Of a stretch of 64,000 bases of DNA, positions 38,344 through 49,020 are shown in pieces. Position 1 is the stretch's first letter; every line of letters begins with the position of its first letter. The stretch is taken from the NCBI GenBank assembly GCA_037903355.1, contig JBAJFE010000035.1, positions 124,001 to 188,000 on the forward strand. The letters run 5' to 3'. The translations under genes were made by a program, and so were the position numbers. The stretch comes from Trichuris trichiura. Its lineage: Eukaryota; Nematoda; Enoplea; Trichinellida; Trichuridae. Below the pieces are notes generated by a model, which saw only the letters and a list, made by a program, of their open reading frames with translations, was not told the origin of the DNA and made no database searches.

Positions 38344-38455
38344 CACAAAACAGTGCGTTTCTGAGAAGTTGTATTTAAAGCTAAGCCTAAGCACACAAAA
38401 CAGTGCGTTTCTGAGAAGGGAGCGCTAATGTATACGTAAAGCCAAGCCTAAGCAC
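38344..38455. repeat. Imperfect tandem duplication of a 50-60 base unit
   Basis: A 25-base segment beginning CACAAAACAGTGCGTTTC occurs identically at 38344-38368 and 38394-38418. Each copy is followed by an AAGC(T/C)AAGCCTAAGCAC sequence (about 38379 and 38440). The same AAGCCTAAGC word flanks the hairpin again at about 38566. Confidence 0.8.
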
Positions 38456-38530
38456 ATAATGAAGAAGTTTACTACGGATAATTCCCATGTATACTAACGG
38501 GAATTATCCGTAACAAACTTCTTCATTATG
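38455..38530. repeat. Near-perfect 32-base-arm hairpin
   Basis: The left arm 38455-38486 starts CATAATGAAGAAGTTT and ends GGATAATTCCC. The right arm 38499-38530 is its reverse complement with two mismatches. The loop is 12 bases (38487-38498). It is flanked by AAGCCTAAGCAC-type words on both sides. Confidence 0.9.
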
Positions 38531-39159
38531 AAAACATTTGTTCCCGTACCAAGAAACCACGTTTTCAAGCCTAAGCACAAACCATAATTATAAGCAGCTT
38601 GCATTCAGGATTTTTATCGGCTCCCATTGCGGATAACGGAACGGCGATAGTCAACAATAATTTGACGAATATGGTGGTCTTTACGTTAAGCTTTGCATCA
38701 TAACAACTAACAGCCCTTTTCCTCTGATGGCACTGCTGCGTCGGCAGAAAATGTTCATACACATTTTCTACGTAGCATTACTCTTTTTAAAACCGTTAAT
38801 ACGATGGTTATTTCAGCTGACGTAATTTCAACAGGCAGCTGCAGTAAGAAACTCATTCATGAAGAATCATCTCGACTACCTTAATGTTGACAAGGGTGCA
38901 CAGGTCAAGTACGTGTGCAAGATTTTGACTGACTATGGAAAAATCGAACAGTCGAAATTTTCTTATGCTTAAAAATTGTAGCTCGAACATATTGCTCCGT
39001 TAATACCCTTCAAATGATCATTTTTTCCCATATACTGACGATGGACAGAGGACGTGATCCGAAAGCTCGCTTGTTTACTGTAATTTCAAATTTGAAAACC
39101 TGCGCGTCCTTTATTCAAACGTTTTTGTTGACGCTTAACGTATTTTCTTAATTAAAAAC

Positions 39160-39427
39160 TCATGCAAACGGGTCCTCTGAAAAACTGATAGAGCTAATGA
39201 CAACGCAATGGCATATGAAAACGTTGGGCTTCGAAATTTCGCCTCTGACGATCTGCCACCACTGCCGAGAAGGTAAAGAATGAACAAAAAATTCTTCGGA
39301 ATTCAAATACTGTAGATAGGGATCACTTGACAAGCAGATGAAGGTCTTAACTTGTTGAGAGACTATTGACTCAAGTTCTTTCAAGCGTGCTAACTTATTG
39401 AGGTCAGACGTTAACAATTCGGAAAAT
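39160..39427 (-). CDS. Possible 3'-terminal exon of an unidentified coiled-coil protein
   Basis: After an acceptor-like CAAGCTCAG on the minus strand, an open frame encodes about 88 residues: LLTSDLNKLARLKELESIVS, then LSSDPYLQYLNSEEFF. The heptad-like Leu/Ile spacing suggests a coiled coil. A faint resemblance to the C-terminal part of dynactin p24 (DCTN3) was noted, but no upstream exons could be found, so no name is given. It may be chance. Confidence 0.2.
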
Positions 39428-40546
39428 CTGAGCTTGCAACCGCTTCAAGCTGAGCACATTTGTCATTTAAAATTTGTGTTAGCTTCAAAATCCATCACAA
39501 TATAACCAGTAATAGCAGCGCTCATTAACCGTAGCGCATTCGAAGGAATTACTACCGCACTTCATTATTTATAAGGGAAATGAAGTGATGAGACCAAGAA
39601 CAATAATTTCGCTTTATCTCTACTGCCACCACCGACGCCCAAGACACTAACCAATAGGCAACTACAACTTTTCGTGAGAAAGAAGACGAAAATACGTGGG
39701 CGAAGAGAGAGCAAAATATCTTTCGGTCAGCGGGATTTCGAAATGAAAAGGTAAACAGCTTAATTAACGAGAAACATAAAACCATAAACGCACAGTATCA
39801 ATTTTGCCTACGCGAGCAACTTTAGCGTAGACATTTTCTGGCATTAATGAAATAATAAATTCAGATCATTCCAAAACAGCCTTATTTCCCCCTACCTAAA
39901 CTCTGCGCGCTGAGCAACGCAGATTTCAATTTTTTACATGGATGAAACAAATTCAAAGTCGTACAGAAATGTTAATGCAAAGTTTGTAACACACTCTGCT
40001 CATATTTTGTTGCCTCAACTGCTATAGACTTATGTGGAATATAATTTATCCAATGAAACGCTAGCAGCAACAGGAAAAAAAAATTGAATGTACCTTTATC
40101 ATGATTAACCCGTCGTCAATTGAGCACAATGATCGCATTTCCATATATGTCTTCCTTTAATAGGCGGCAAAAATGGCAACGACAAAGTTTTACGCCTGCA
40201 CTTAGGGTCATTACACAACCTAAACATGGTAATGCATACCGAAAAATTAAGCAAATTAAATAATACAGATCATAGGAATAATGCTGAACCTAAATAGAAG
40301 CATTCTAATAATGCCACAGCTCGGAAAAGGGAAGATAATTTAAATTACGATCTCACATTGGCACTTATTTTATGAACTGCCTTTACGGAATCGTCGTAGT
40401 ACCAATTTTACTCACACATACATCAAGTAATACAGAAAAAATAACGTTTTAACGGGCGACTATAGCGAAAAAGCTGTACCGCGTTTTGATTATAAACGGC
40501 CATTTTCCACAACCTACCCATCAACTTAGCAACTGTAATGACTGTC

Positions 40547-41811
40547 TTATGATCTGTTTCGTTTTCGATTTCTGTCCGAATGGGATGGCTCACTTCGACG
40601 CTTAGTCGCATGCCGTGAACTACGTCTGTCTCTATCCGATGAACTGGAACAAGAGGATCTGCGGGAACGACGTTTCGTCTGTACCTTCGATTCCGAACGG
40701 TTTCCATTACGAACGGCTTTCTTTCTTCGCGCTTTTCTAATGGACCAACAGAACTCAAAATTTAAATTCTTAACAGCGATAGAAAATGCTACCTGGATTT
40801 GGAATTGCTAGACGAAGAAGCTGAACCGGAACTGGTACTTGATGCTGATGAATCCGACGAAGACTTGCTGTCGGAACTGTTAGTGCTACTGTCCGATTCC
40901 GTCTCGCTTGAAGAATCAGACACGGAAGAGACTGCATCGTCTTCCTTTTCTTTGCCTTTGTCTATGGCTTCAGGGCCATTGGTTACCGCCCTGAAATGGA
41001 CACATAAAAGGAGAAATCAAAAGCGGAGAAAAGCGAAAGTTACTCAGTTGGCTCAGGGACCGTCTTCCCTGGAATAACGGTATTGTGATCTCCCATTTTT
41101 TTAAATGCAGCTCCTGGAACGTAATCGTCGCTGATTTTGAGAGCACGCCTTAGCCGAGCATTCTTTTCATTCATCAATTCAGTTTTATGATGACCATCTG
41201 CGTACACTGCCCTTCCCTTCGAATCGTATTCAATGACAAAGTCAGCTGGATTTTCTGCCAATTGTTCCAACAGCAACTTCCTATACAAGGTAACCTTTTC
41301 TTCAATTTCTTCTTCCGGATACCTAGAAGAAACAAAACACGTTCCCATCGAAACGTTTCAAGATAGGTCAATTTCGAACAAAATTGCACGACTGTGTGGG
41401 ATCAAAACGAAATGCTGACAACTGCACGTTAAGACTAGACTAAACGAGCTAGTCTGCGAAATCTAAGCTCGATTAAATGCTTGGTGAGCAGTTACAAATC
41501 AACAATCGAAAGTGAATGACGACGCGGATGCTGAACAAACATGAAAGGACACGTGCGCGCTCAGCTACTCACCCTTGGCCTTCCATCAGATCGCGCAATT
41601 CCAAGCATTTCAACTCCACCTTTCTCTTTCGCTCGTGATCCAAAATTTCCGGATTTGGCTTCTTATTGAGCCGAGCTTCGCTGCGACGCAAATCGTCTTC
41701 GGTCCTGTAGCCAACCTTTTTAGTCGAAACGGCGATAAATGCCAAATTTCGCTGAACGTAAGCGTTGGTTCCCGACCCGCGGGCGGTTGGAAGACCGATT
41801 CCGTTGTACAT
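40547..41811 (-). CDS. rsr-2: SRRM2/Cwc21-type splicing factor (rsr-2 homologue)
   Basis: Four minus-strand exons (41811-41573, 41322-41044, 40990-40793, 40736-40547) join in phase to 301 residues. The N-terminus MYNGIGLPTARGSGTNAYVQ is the hallmark of Cwc21/SRRM2, which sits in the spliceosome next to Prp8 and Snu114. Residues about 60-130 form the cwf21 domain (KKPNPEILDHERKRKVE, YPEEEIEEKVTLYRKLLLEQ). After PEPTE comes a long Ser-rich acidic tract (exon 3), then an Arg/Ser/Lys-rich tail (exon 4: KRRSRRSSCSSSSDRDRRSS). The short RS tail fits nematode rsr-2 and not the giant mammalian SRRM2. In worms rsr-2 links splicing and transcription; that is family knowledge. Confidence 0.93.
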
Positions 41812-42820
41812 GGTTCCGAGCCTTGCTCACAATTCCAAAAGCGTGACCAAAGTACAGAAAACTGATAGCAACAAGGTTACTGTTGCAATTCACACCTGCG
41901 CATCATGTTGTGAGCTGTATGAATGTTGAATTTTCTTTAAAGCGTTGACTTTTCGTCAAAGCGTTGACATGAAGAGTTTCTTTTTTTATGCCATGCCAAA
42001 AATTTAAGCTATTGCTAATTTTAGTTTAGTTCACACTTATGTGTATGCCAGCTACTATGGTTTAGTGTGACAGAAGACATAGGGGCAAAAGCGGTACAAA
42101 TTTTGCAGCGCGCAGCCAATGAAATCAGTAGGCTGCATGTTTCGTTCGCTTATGCTCAAAATTGGTTGCTTGAATTGTTACGTTGCTCTTTGCAACAATA
42201 GCTCAGTAAAACACTTCAAGCGGTCGTTTTTGGCCGACTCTTACTTTGCAAGTAAAAATATTCAAACATGGAAGCCAAGAAACTTTCCAGTTCAACAAAA
42301 ATGGTACCCATATAACAGCTGTATACCAGTATAGTAGCCACAGAAACGATAATTTAAAAATTAAAACGCTACGCAATAGTAGAAATGCAAACTGAAAAGC
42401 GTTTACACCTGATATGTAACGAGAAATCGGTTGATAGACTTGCAGCGTCTTACAAACTTGCAGGAGGAGCAACACTAACTTGAAAATCATTTTCGAGATC
42501 GAAGAAATAACGTCGTCGTACACTAGGTTTCCATAATCATATTTTCGTTAACGGTAAGCGTAAGCATTTTTTCGTCACGCAGTTATCTTTTCAATTTTAA
42601 TTTTTGCTTTCGTATTTTAATTATCATGGCTTACGGTACTTTTCAATGCCTGACTAACTTTTTTAATAATTCTGGTAAACTTTATTGCCAGTAAATAGGG
42701 TTTTCCGTCGAAAATGCTCTGCTAAAAAAATTTTTAAAAACAAATGATCTTTTTAGGAAGCCGCGTGACATAAGCGCGTTTGTCGTAGCTTAATCTTTTT
42801 ACGAATTCATTGGAACTACA
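41812..42820. other. Intergenic region between divergent rsr-2 and mL50 genes
   Basis: The two genes diverge from this 1 kb region, so it should hold both promoters. The stretch is AT-rich, especially after 42540. A hydrophobic minus-strand frame at 42203-42523 has no ATG start at its reported end and no family match, so I left it out. Confidence 0.5.
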
Positions 42821-45678
42821 ATGTTACGAGCTGCGTGTAGCTGGTTGCGCGGTGAACTTGTCTGTAATGTTAGCGCAGGCACATGCCGATTTTGTTCAAC
42901 AAATGCAAAATCAAATGAAGCATTACCTGTCGAAGATTCCAGAGCAGAGATGGACAGAATACGAGCGAGAGGGTAAGCACTTGTTTCTTGACTTTTAAAC
43001 TTGTGTAGCTAAGTGCTCGAAAGCCTTGTAGCCTGCAGTAAGTTCTTTGGTGCCTTATATTAAACATCCACGTAATAAAATCCTGTAGTTTCTTTATCCT
43101 TCGTTTACTAGGGTAATATGGGCTTATAAGGCATGCCCCTCAGTCCTTATTTGCTCTCCTTGGCGCTTTACTAATATGAATATTCCGAATTTAAGTATTT
43201 TCCCCTTTTTGATTCGTTTGAGAAATTTTGTTAGTACTAAACTACCTAAAACCTTTAGGTAACCTTCAGCCTAGCATATTGGCTAGCTAACATGAAATTA
43301 TTACAATGAACAGCAGTATTTCCGTGACACAATGTTTTTATTATGTAAGCACGTGGTTTCAGGCTCATTTTCATTCACTGCTTCAACGCAGGTGTGAATT
43401 TAATACATAATTTATAAGTGTTGGTTCTGTCCAATGGGAGGGGGGGCTGTCTCTTTACAATCTGTTGAGCAAAACCCGTTTGCTTGCGGCATTGAAAATG
43501 GTAGGAATTCATCTTACAGTCGCTGGTTCGTCGAATTAGCTTTTTGTTCCTGAATACCAGAATTCCATTTGAATTAGTACGATAACTAAGGGGGATACGT
43601 TTTGATAGCCCAATAACGGCTCTGCAGCCAAAGAGGATACATTTGTAAATAGGTTGTTCTATTGGTATCTTGTTACAGTTTGCGCCATAAGCGAATTCAA
43701 CCGCCTCTTATTCTTATTTATGAAATAGAAAAGTTAGTATTCTCTTTTCCTGTTGAGCTTGAAAGAGTAGCTTACGCAAAGGGACAGCCCGCTCACTTGC
43801 TTTTAAATGTACTCGAAAAAATGATGCAGTTTATGAACTCACAGGGCGGGAAGGGGGAATGCTGGTCGTAAATCATTTCAATTTGCATTTTTGGGGGGAA
43901 AACATAAAATGAACCACTTGCTTGAATCTGAAAAATAAATCGGGATTGCTAACTTGCGTTCTTTTCATGCAGCATTGCTTAACTGTTTCTATGCAAATCA
44001 CGTTTTAAAAAGGCTGCGGTGCTGTGATGTATACCTACATGCTTGTTGCGCTAGATGAAATCTCTATCCCACAAAGTTCCCTCCCTACGTTATTAATGAT
44101 ACAAAGTACAGTAGTAGGAAGAAAAGTTTCAACTATTATAAAATGATTAACAGTACGCAATACTGAGCAAGATAGGCGATCTCTCTATCGATAACTTTTG
44201 TGCGCACTTTGCCACCACTGATCGAGTTTTGTAACCACTTAGACGTTGCTGCGGTCGCGCCGAAAACGACTATCTTTACGCGAATCGCTTTGCGTGTAAA
44301 CTACCAAGCTTATCTGTTGGCCTGCAGACGAGACAGGAAAAGAGGAAGAGATGTTTACTTAGATTGCTGATAAAAAAATCGCAGTTTCTTATAAAGGTTT
44401 ACTGTCAGACTTGTTGCCTACACATTATATACGTCTTATCAAGCAGAGCGGGTAAGCGTGCAGAGCTGTCGTTTTCTGACGAATTGGTATGTCTGAAATT
44501 TTTCTGAACTTCGTAAACCCACGTGCGTTTCTTTAACGAACAGCGTTGGTACAGCGCTATCATATCAACAACAGTTTCGAATAAGATACTTTACTGTACC
44601 AGTTTTGAAAAAAAACTATTAGTCTAATTTTTCATTGACTCTCCGAACTTCGCTGTTCATTCAGCAGTTGTGATTTTGCAGTAGTTTAAAAATTGTATTT
44701 AATTCCAAAAGAGTGAAAAAGCTGTCCATTATAACCGGTTTGGTCCATTCAATTTTTGATCGACTTGATCTTAAGGCGGCTTCCTGCGCTTGCGTATAGT
44801 GGCAGTAGTGGTGTAAGCAACATAACAGTGGTCTACAACGAATGCTGAAATATGCGAATGCAATTTTCAGGCGGAAAGTTGATTTTCGAAAAGTAGCAAA
44901 TTTATTATGTTTACCTCAAGTGATGCTATCTTTTTGTTCGTTTAGTTTTCAGCCTGAAGACGCGATTACGGAAGCGCAATTCCATGGCTGCAGGGAGGGC
45001 ATTTGTTATAGTTTAAAACCTGTAACAAGGATTGACTGGTTTATGGTTTGGTGTTTTTGAAAACGTCATTTCTTGCTGTTGTGCTTCTATCTCTATTTCA
45101 AATCTTGTTTCAGGTTTTTGAAACGCCTCGATGCATACCAACCGGCAGATAATGTTGAGGACACGATTCAAATGATCTTTTCGAAATGCTACGACACAGC
45201 AGCATCTCGCGACTGGAAATCCTTCGCGTTGGACGACCGTCGCTCCAAGTTACGCTTTATTGACGAAGCGGAGAAGACTTTAGGAAAGCGAGTGTTGAAC
45301 AGCGAGTTGCACCAGTTGAAAACGGTGCAGGATGTTGTTGACTTTTTCAAAGTTCCAGTCGAAGTGATCACCAGCTACAGCCGACTGGCTCGCAGCAATA
45401 GTTTGCCTAAAAATTTGCATATCCTCGAGGACGCCGTCAGATTTCATCCCCTAACGGACACGGAATACGGCGGCGTATCCGCATTTCCGAAGAGTTCAAC
45501 TTACGTTAGCAGTTTGCGCTTCCGGAGATTCTTGAAAGGTTACAGAGCAAAAACGGAATGGCATCACTACGAGGACAAACATTTTGACTTTACGGCTACT
45601 CCCGAAGACGCCCCTTGGCTAAAGAGCAAAGCCGAAAGGATGGACAACATTAAGATAGACAAGTTGTGCTATTTTTGA
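42821..45678 (+). CDS. MRPL50: Mitochondrial large-subunit ribosomal protein mL50
   Basis: Two exons, 42821-42972 and 45114-45678, are separated by a 2.1 kb intron (donor GTAAGC, acceptor TTGTTTCAG) and encode 238 residues. The first exon is a mitochondrial targeting sequence: MLRAACSWLRGELVCN, rich in Arg, Ser and Cys without early acidic residues. The body matches mL50: AYQPADNVEDTIQMIFSK, LDDRRSKLRFIDEAEKTLGK, VLNSELHQLKTVQDVVDFF and LPKNLHILED, which align with the conserved core of human MRPL50. The C-terminal 80 residues extend beyond the mammalian protein. The splice RARG-FLKR restores the usual junction just before the core. The open frames in the intron look unrelated. Confidence 0.92.
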
Positions 45679-45804
45679 CCAAAGCAGCCAGCCTACCTTC
45701 GTATTTTTCGCTGGCTTTTGTGCTTGCAGCGAATGTTAAAATAGTTTCCGTCTGCATTGCGGTTGCAATAGTGGTAAAGTCGTAATTTCTAGCCTGAGGG
45801 CGTA

Positions 45805-46215
45805 TTAGCAGCAAACACCGAAGGTTAGCTGTCCCCTGAACGAATAAGTGAGCATACTGATCAAGGTAGGTAGCAGTTCGCCATAGCAGTTCGATGGTAA
45901 AGGAACGGACGGTGCATCGGCTAATTCAACAGGCAGCTTGGACAAAAGCAACCAAGAGCCGTCTTGTTGAATAGCTGATAGGCCGACGTTCCGTAGAGAA
46001 TTTTGTACAGAATATTCGTACCCAGTCAAGTCCGGTTGTCGTTGAAGAAAGCGAGAAGAATGTAACATAGTTGTTCCGTAGCAGTTGGTTTTGGATAACA
46101 GAAGACAGGTGCGCAAAAGTTTGCTCTTACGTTTGATCGCTTGCAAAGAGACCCTATTACTGTTGCGCCGCTGAATCGGTTGCAGCGACGATGGCATAAA
46201 AAGGGTCGTTATCAT
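45805..46215 (-). CDS. Hypothetical 136-residue open frame
   Basis: An ATG-started frame runs tail to tail with mL50, whose stop is 127 bases away. The start is basic (SLQPIQRRNSNRVSLQAIKR) and the rest is mixed (LLSKLPVELADAPSVPLPSN). There is no signal peptide, motif or family match. Length alone is modest evidence, and chance is a real alternative. Confidence 0.2.
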   Translation of the reverse strand: MITTLFMPSSLQPIQRRNSNRVSLQAIKRKSKLLRTCLLLSKTNCYGTTMLHSSRFLQRQPDLTGYEYSVQNSLRNVGLSAIQQDGSWLLLSKLPVELADAPSVPLPSNCYGELLPTLISMLTYSFRGQLTFGVCC

Positions 46216-48149
46216 AGAAGCGCAGTGTACGGGACGTTGCTATTGTGAGCGTTTGCATAATGTGCGTAGGACGACGTTGCATGACGTTTTAAACGTCGAG
46301 TGCTGACTAGCATTTGCCAACTACTATTTCTTTAAGCGTGGGCATTCACCGATAAGCTGTCATCAACGTTCCACTGAAATAAACTGTTTTGCATACGTTG
46401 CAAGTTAGTGTACGGTAGAAAAAAGACGGATGCGAAGGCGTAGAAAGTTCAAGCTTCGCTGGATGGTGGTTGAAATTTTTACGAGTTTTCCATCGTATAA
46501 GAAGTGCATCCTCTTGCAACAACTTCTGACGCGGCCATTTATCAGCGCGTTTGAACGCTATTGATTTCTAGCTGGGAGACGAACTGTTTGCCTTCATGGT
46601 GCGTTACTAAGCGAACAGCGAACAGACTGATTAATAAAAAAAAATTGTCCATTTAAGATATTGCGAAAGAGTATAAATGGAAAGTATTAATACTTAAAAA
46701 GCTCTTGAAGTAGGAACCTATTTATGCTTACCACGCCCGCGCGCGCTTATATTTTTTTTGCTTTACCACGTCGATTGCTTATGCAACGCCTATACCTATA
46801 ATATGGGCGACAACCACTAGATAAAATTCATCGTCAACAAGTCGTCTGCGGAAATTGACTCAGAAAGGTCAGGTGCAGAGATAACTCGTCAACTAGGACA
46901 GTTATTCAATTGGTCGTTTTTAAAGTGAAATGATAAGGCCGAGTGTTCGGTGAATGCTTTATCTTCTGATGGCAATTCCGTATTTTTCGCTGTTTAGTGG
47001 AAAGTCAACAACGTTAAGTATCAACCGCATTCAGTGGGTCCATTTTCTCGGTGAACGAATTGTCGCGCGGGACAATTTGCCCTGAAGCTTTACCAGGTGT
47101 AAATGCTCTTTAAATCATGCAAATTTTCTGTAAAGGATGGCAGTAACGTATTAGAAAATTTTGGATAAATACGGGCGGTGACCTCTCCGCACAGTTCGGA
47201 AGGGGAAAACAGCACTTTTCTTTGTTTGGGGAATGCGACCGCTGAAAACTCAGAAGCGATTTCCTGCTATGACTACCTTATCATTGCAGTGATAAAAATT
47301 TTGAAATTCATCGTGACGACTGAGGAAGCTTCTTCCGCACTGTCAATCGCTGCGAATGCGTTTTTTTGCGGTATTGCAACCTTTACCGCCAAACTGGACA
47401 AATCTGAATTATGTGAGCATTTATTAGGTACACCACGAAGTTCTACAATAAATTTTGTTCATCTGGATAGCTGTTGTTCATTGGAATTGCAAGCCGGAAC
47501 TTACTGTAGAAAACTACAGATGCGTAGGTTCATCGGTGCTATCTTATGGAGTTGAAGAAGCTCCCTGCGTTTGCCTGAATTACCATTAAGCTAAACAGCA
47601 TCGTCGTATATGTACGAACTCCCGAGTGACAAGTAAGTTTTCGATATCACCAAGAACCTAACCGTAAAAATGTTTCGCTCTTTTTTTTCTCGCTGCTTTC
47701 TGTTGTAGCTTCGCCAACCTGACACCACGGACTCAAATGTTTTTGAAACGAGGTCAATTCTTCGAATCAACCCGTAATCGCATAGACCGCCCAAGCTTAA
47801 ACTAAAATATAGAATCCTGTTAGACCCAGTGGTCGTGGGCAATTTACCACCCGCTGACACAAGTAATAACGCGGCGCTGAGTATGTGCGTTCAATTTTGC
47901 CTGTGGACTCAGGAGCTGTATATTTGCAGGGATTACCGAGAATCTATCTTTTAGTTTAGGCTTAAGAACCCTACGTGAACAGGTGACGTAAGTCGAGGGC
48001 GGCAGCTACCAGTCAGATTATGGCTATTTGGAAGGCTGAGGCCGCCACAAATGAACGAAGGTTCGTCGGTGAAGATGTAGTGAGATACGGACAAGGAAGA
48101 TAAAGACTCAAGCTTTTGTATGCTTTATTTTATTAAAATCTTATCTGTC

Positions 48150-48305
48150 AGGCGTCATGCTGTAAGCACGCCGACTATCCTAAACTTTTCCCTAAGCTTA
48201 AGGCAAAATTTAAGCCTTATGTTTAAGCTTAGGCTTAAATAAGGGCGGAATAGGATAGAGTGCCACAAAGGAACCTGCGTGCTTCATGTTACAGTATGAA
48301 TGATA
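48150..48305. repeat. Best-preserved fold-back (MITE-like) element
   Basis: Terminal words TCATGCTGTAA-GCACG (48155-48170) and the inverted CGTGC...TTACAGTATGA (48278-48299) frame the element. Internal arms CTATCCTAAAC (about 48175) and GGAATAGGATAG (about 48247) bracket a palindromic AT-rich centre containing CCTAAGCTTAAGGC and AAGCTTAGGC. Confidence 0.7.
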
Positions 48306-49020
48306 AGGCGCTTGACAGACAAGATTCCATTTTTTTGTAGTAAAAATGCAATTTTTAAAAATAACATTTTATTTTATTGTTTATAATTTTGTGTTTTCTC
48401 GCTCTTAATTTTTTTCGCCTGCCGAAAAGAACCATTTCCATGAATCATTCATTCTCCCACTACAGACGCCGCTCACTGTCTGTCACTACAAAGCGGGAAG
48501 CTAGATTTGTAGATAGAATGAAAATCCGCCGACTTGTTGTCAAGCAACTAAGATTTAAACATGATAGAACTAGGAAGCGCGGAACAATATCACAATATCC
48601 AAGCAACATAATGCATTTCGGTTTAGACAGTTGCATATGGTCATGGTCGCTTGGCTGACATTGCTGCAGGTCGCTGACCCAGCGCGGCATCAGGTTTGCC
48701 TATTGCACATCGCTAGTCTGACGGAAGAGAGCAACATATACAATTTGAAATAAACATGCACTGCTTCCAAACCAATCTTTAAGCTGAATCCGTTATAGTT
48801 CCCATCAATTGTTCACGTACAACGTACCAATGCCTCACGTTAAGCTCTTTGCATGCTTTTCGAGTATTACGATCTTCTATAACACCTGCAAATCAATAAA
48901 TTATCAAATCTTTATTGAAAAGTTTCGGCACGTTCTAGCCTTACTGCCTTGCGTCAGAGGGCCAGTTAAGCAATTGTAAATTGTTTCGCAATTTCCGTAT
49001 CGTTTTTTGGAGGCTGATTC

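Larger units (their letters stand above)
34147..40546. other. Gene-poor region
   Basis: Over 6 kb without a gene I can name. It holds the duplicated segment and hairpin at 38.3-38.5 kb and a weak minus-strand exon candidate at 39.2-39.4 kb. Open frames are otherwise at the length expected by chance. Confidence 0.45.
45679..49020. other. Intergenic region with a repeat copy and unsupported open frames
   Basis: No family was recognised. It includes a fold-back element at 48150-48305 and a 136-codon minus-strand frame listed separately. The frame at 47178-47555 begins with GTG and shows no support. Confidence 0.45.

Noticed and set aside
40799..41077. Plus-strand frame encoding an acidic Asp/Glu/Leu/Ser-rich peptide
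   Set aside because: It is the antisense of the Ser-rich exon of the rsr-2 homologue; repetitive serine codons read backwards give open acidic frames.
42810..42998. 62-codon frame MELQCYELRV at the start of mL50
   Set aside because: A different frame over the same bases (ATG at 42821) gives a proper mitochondrial presequence that splices in phase to mL50.
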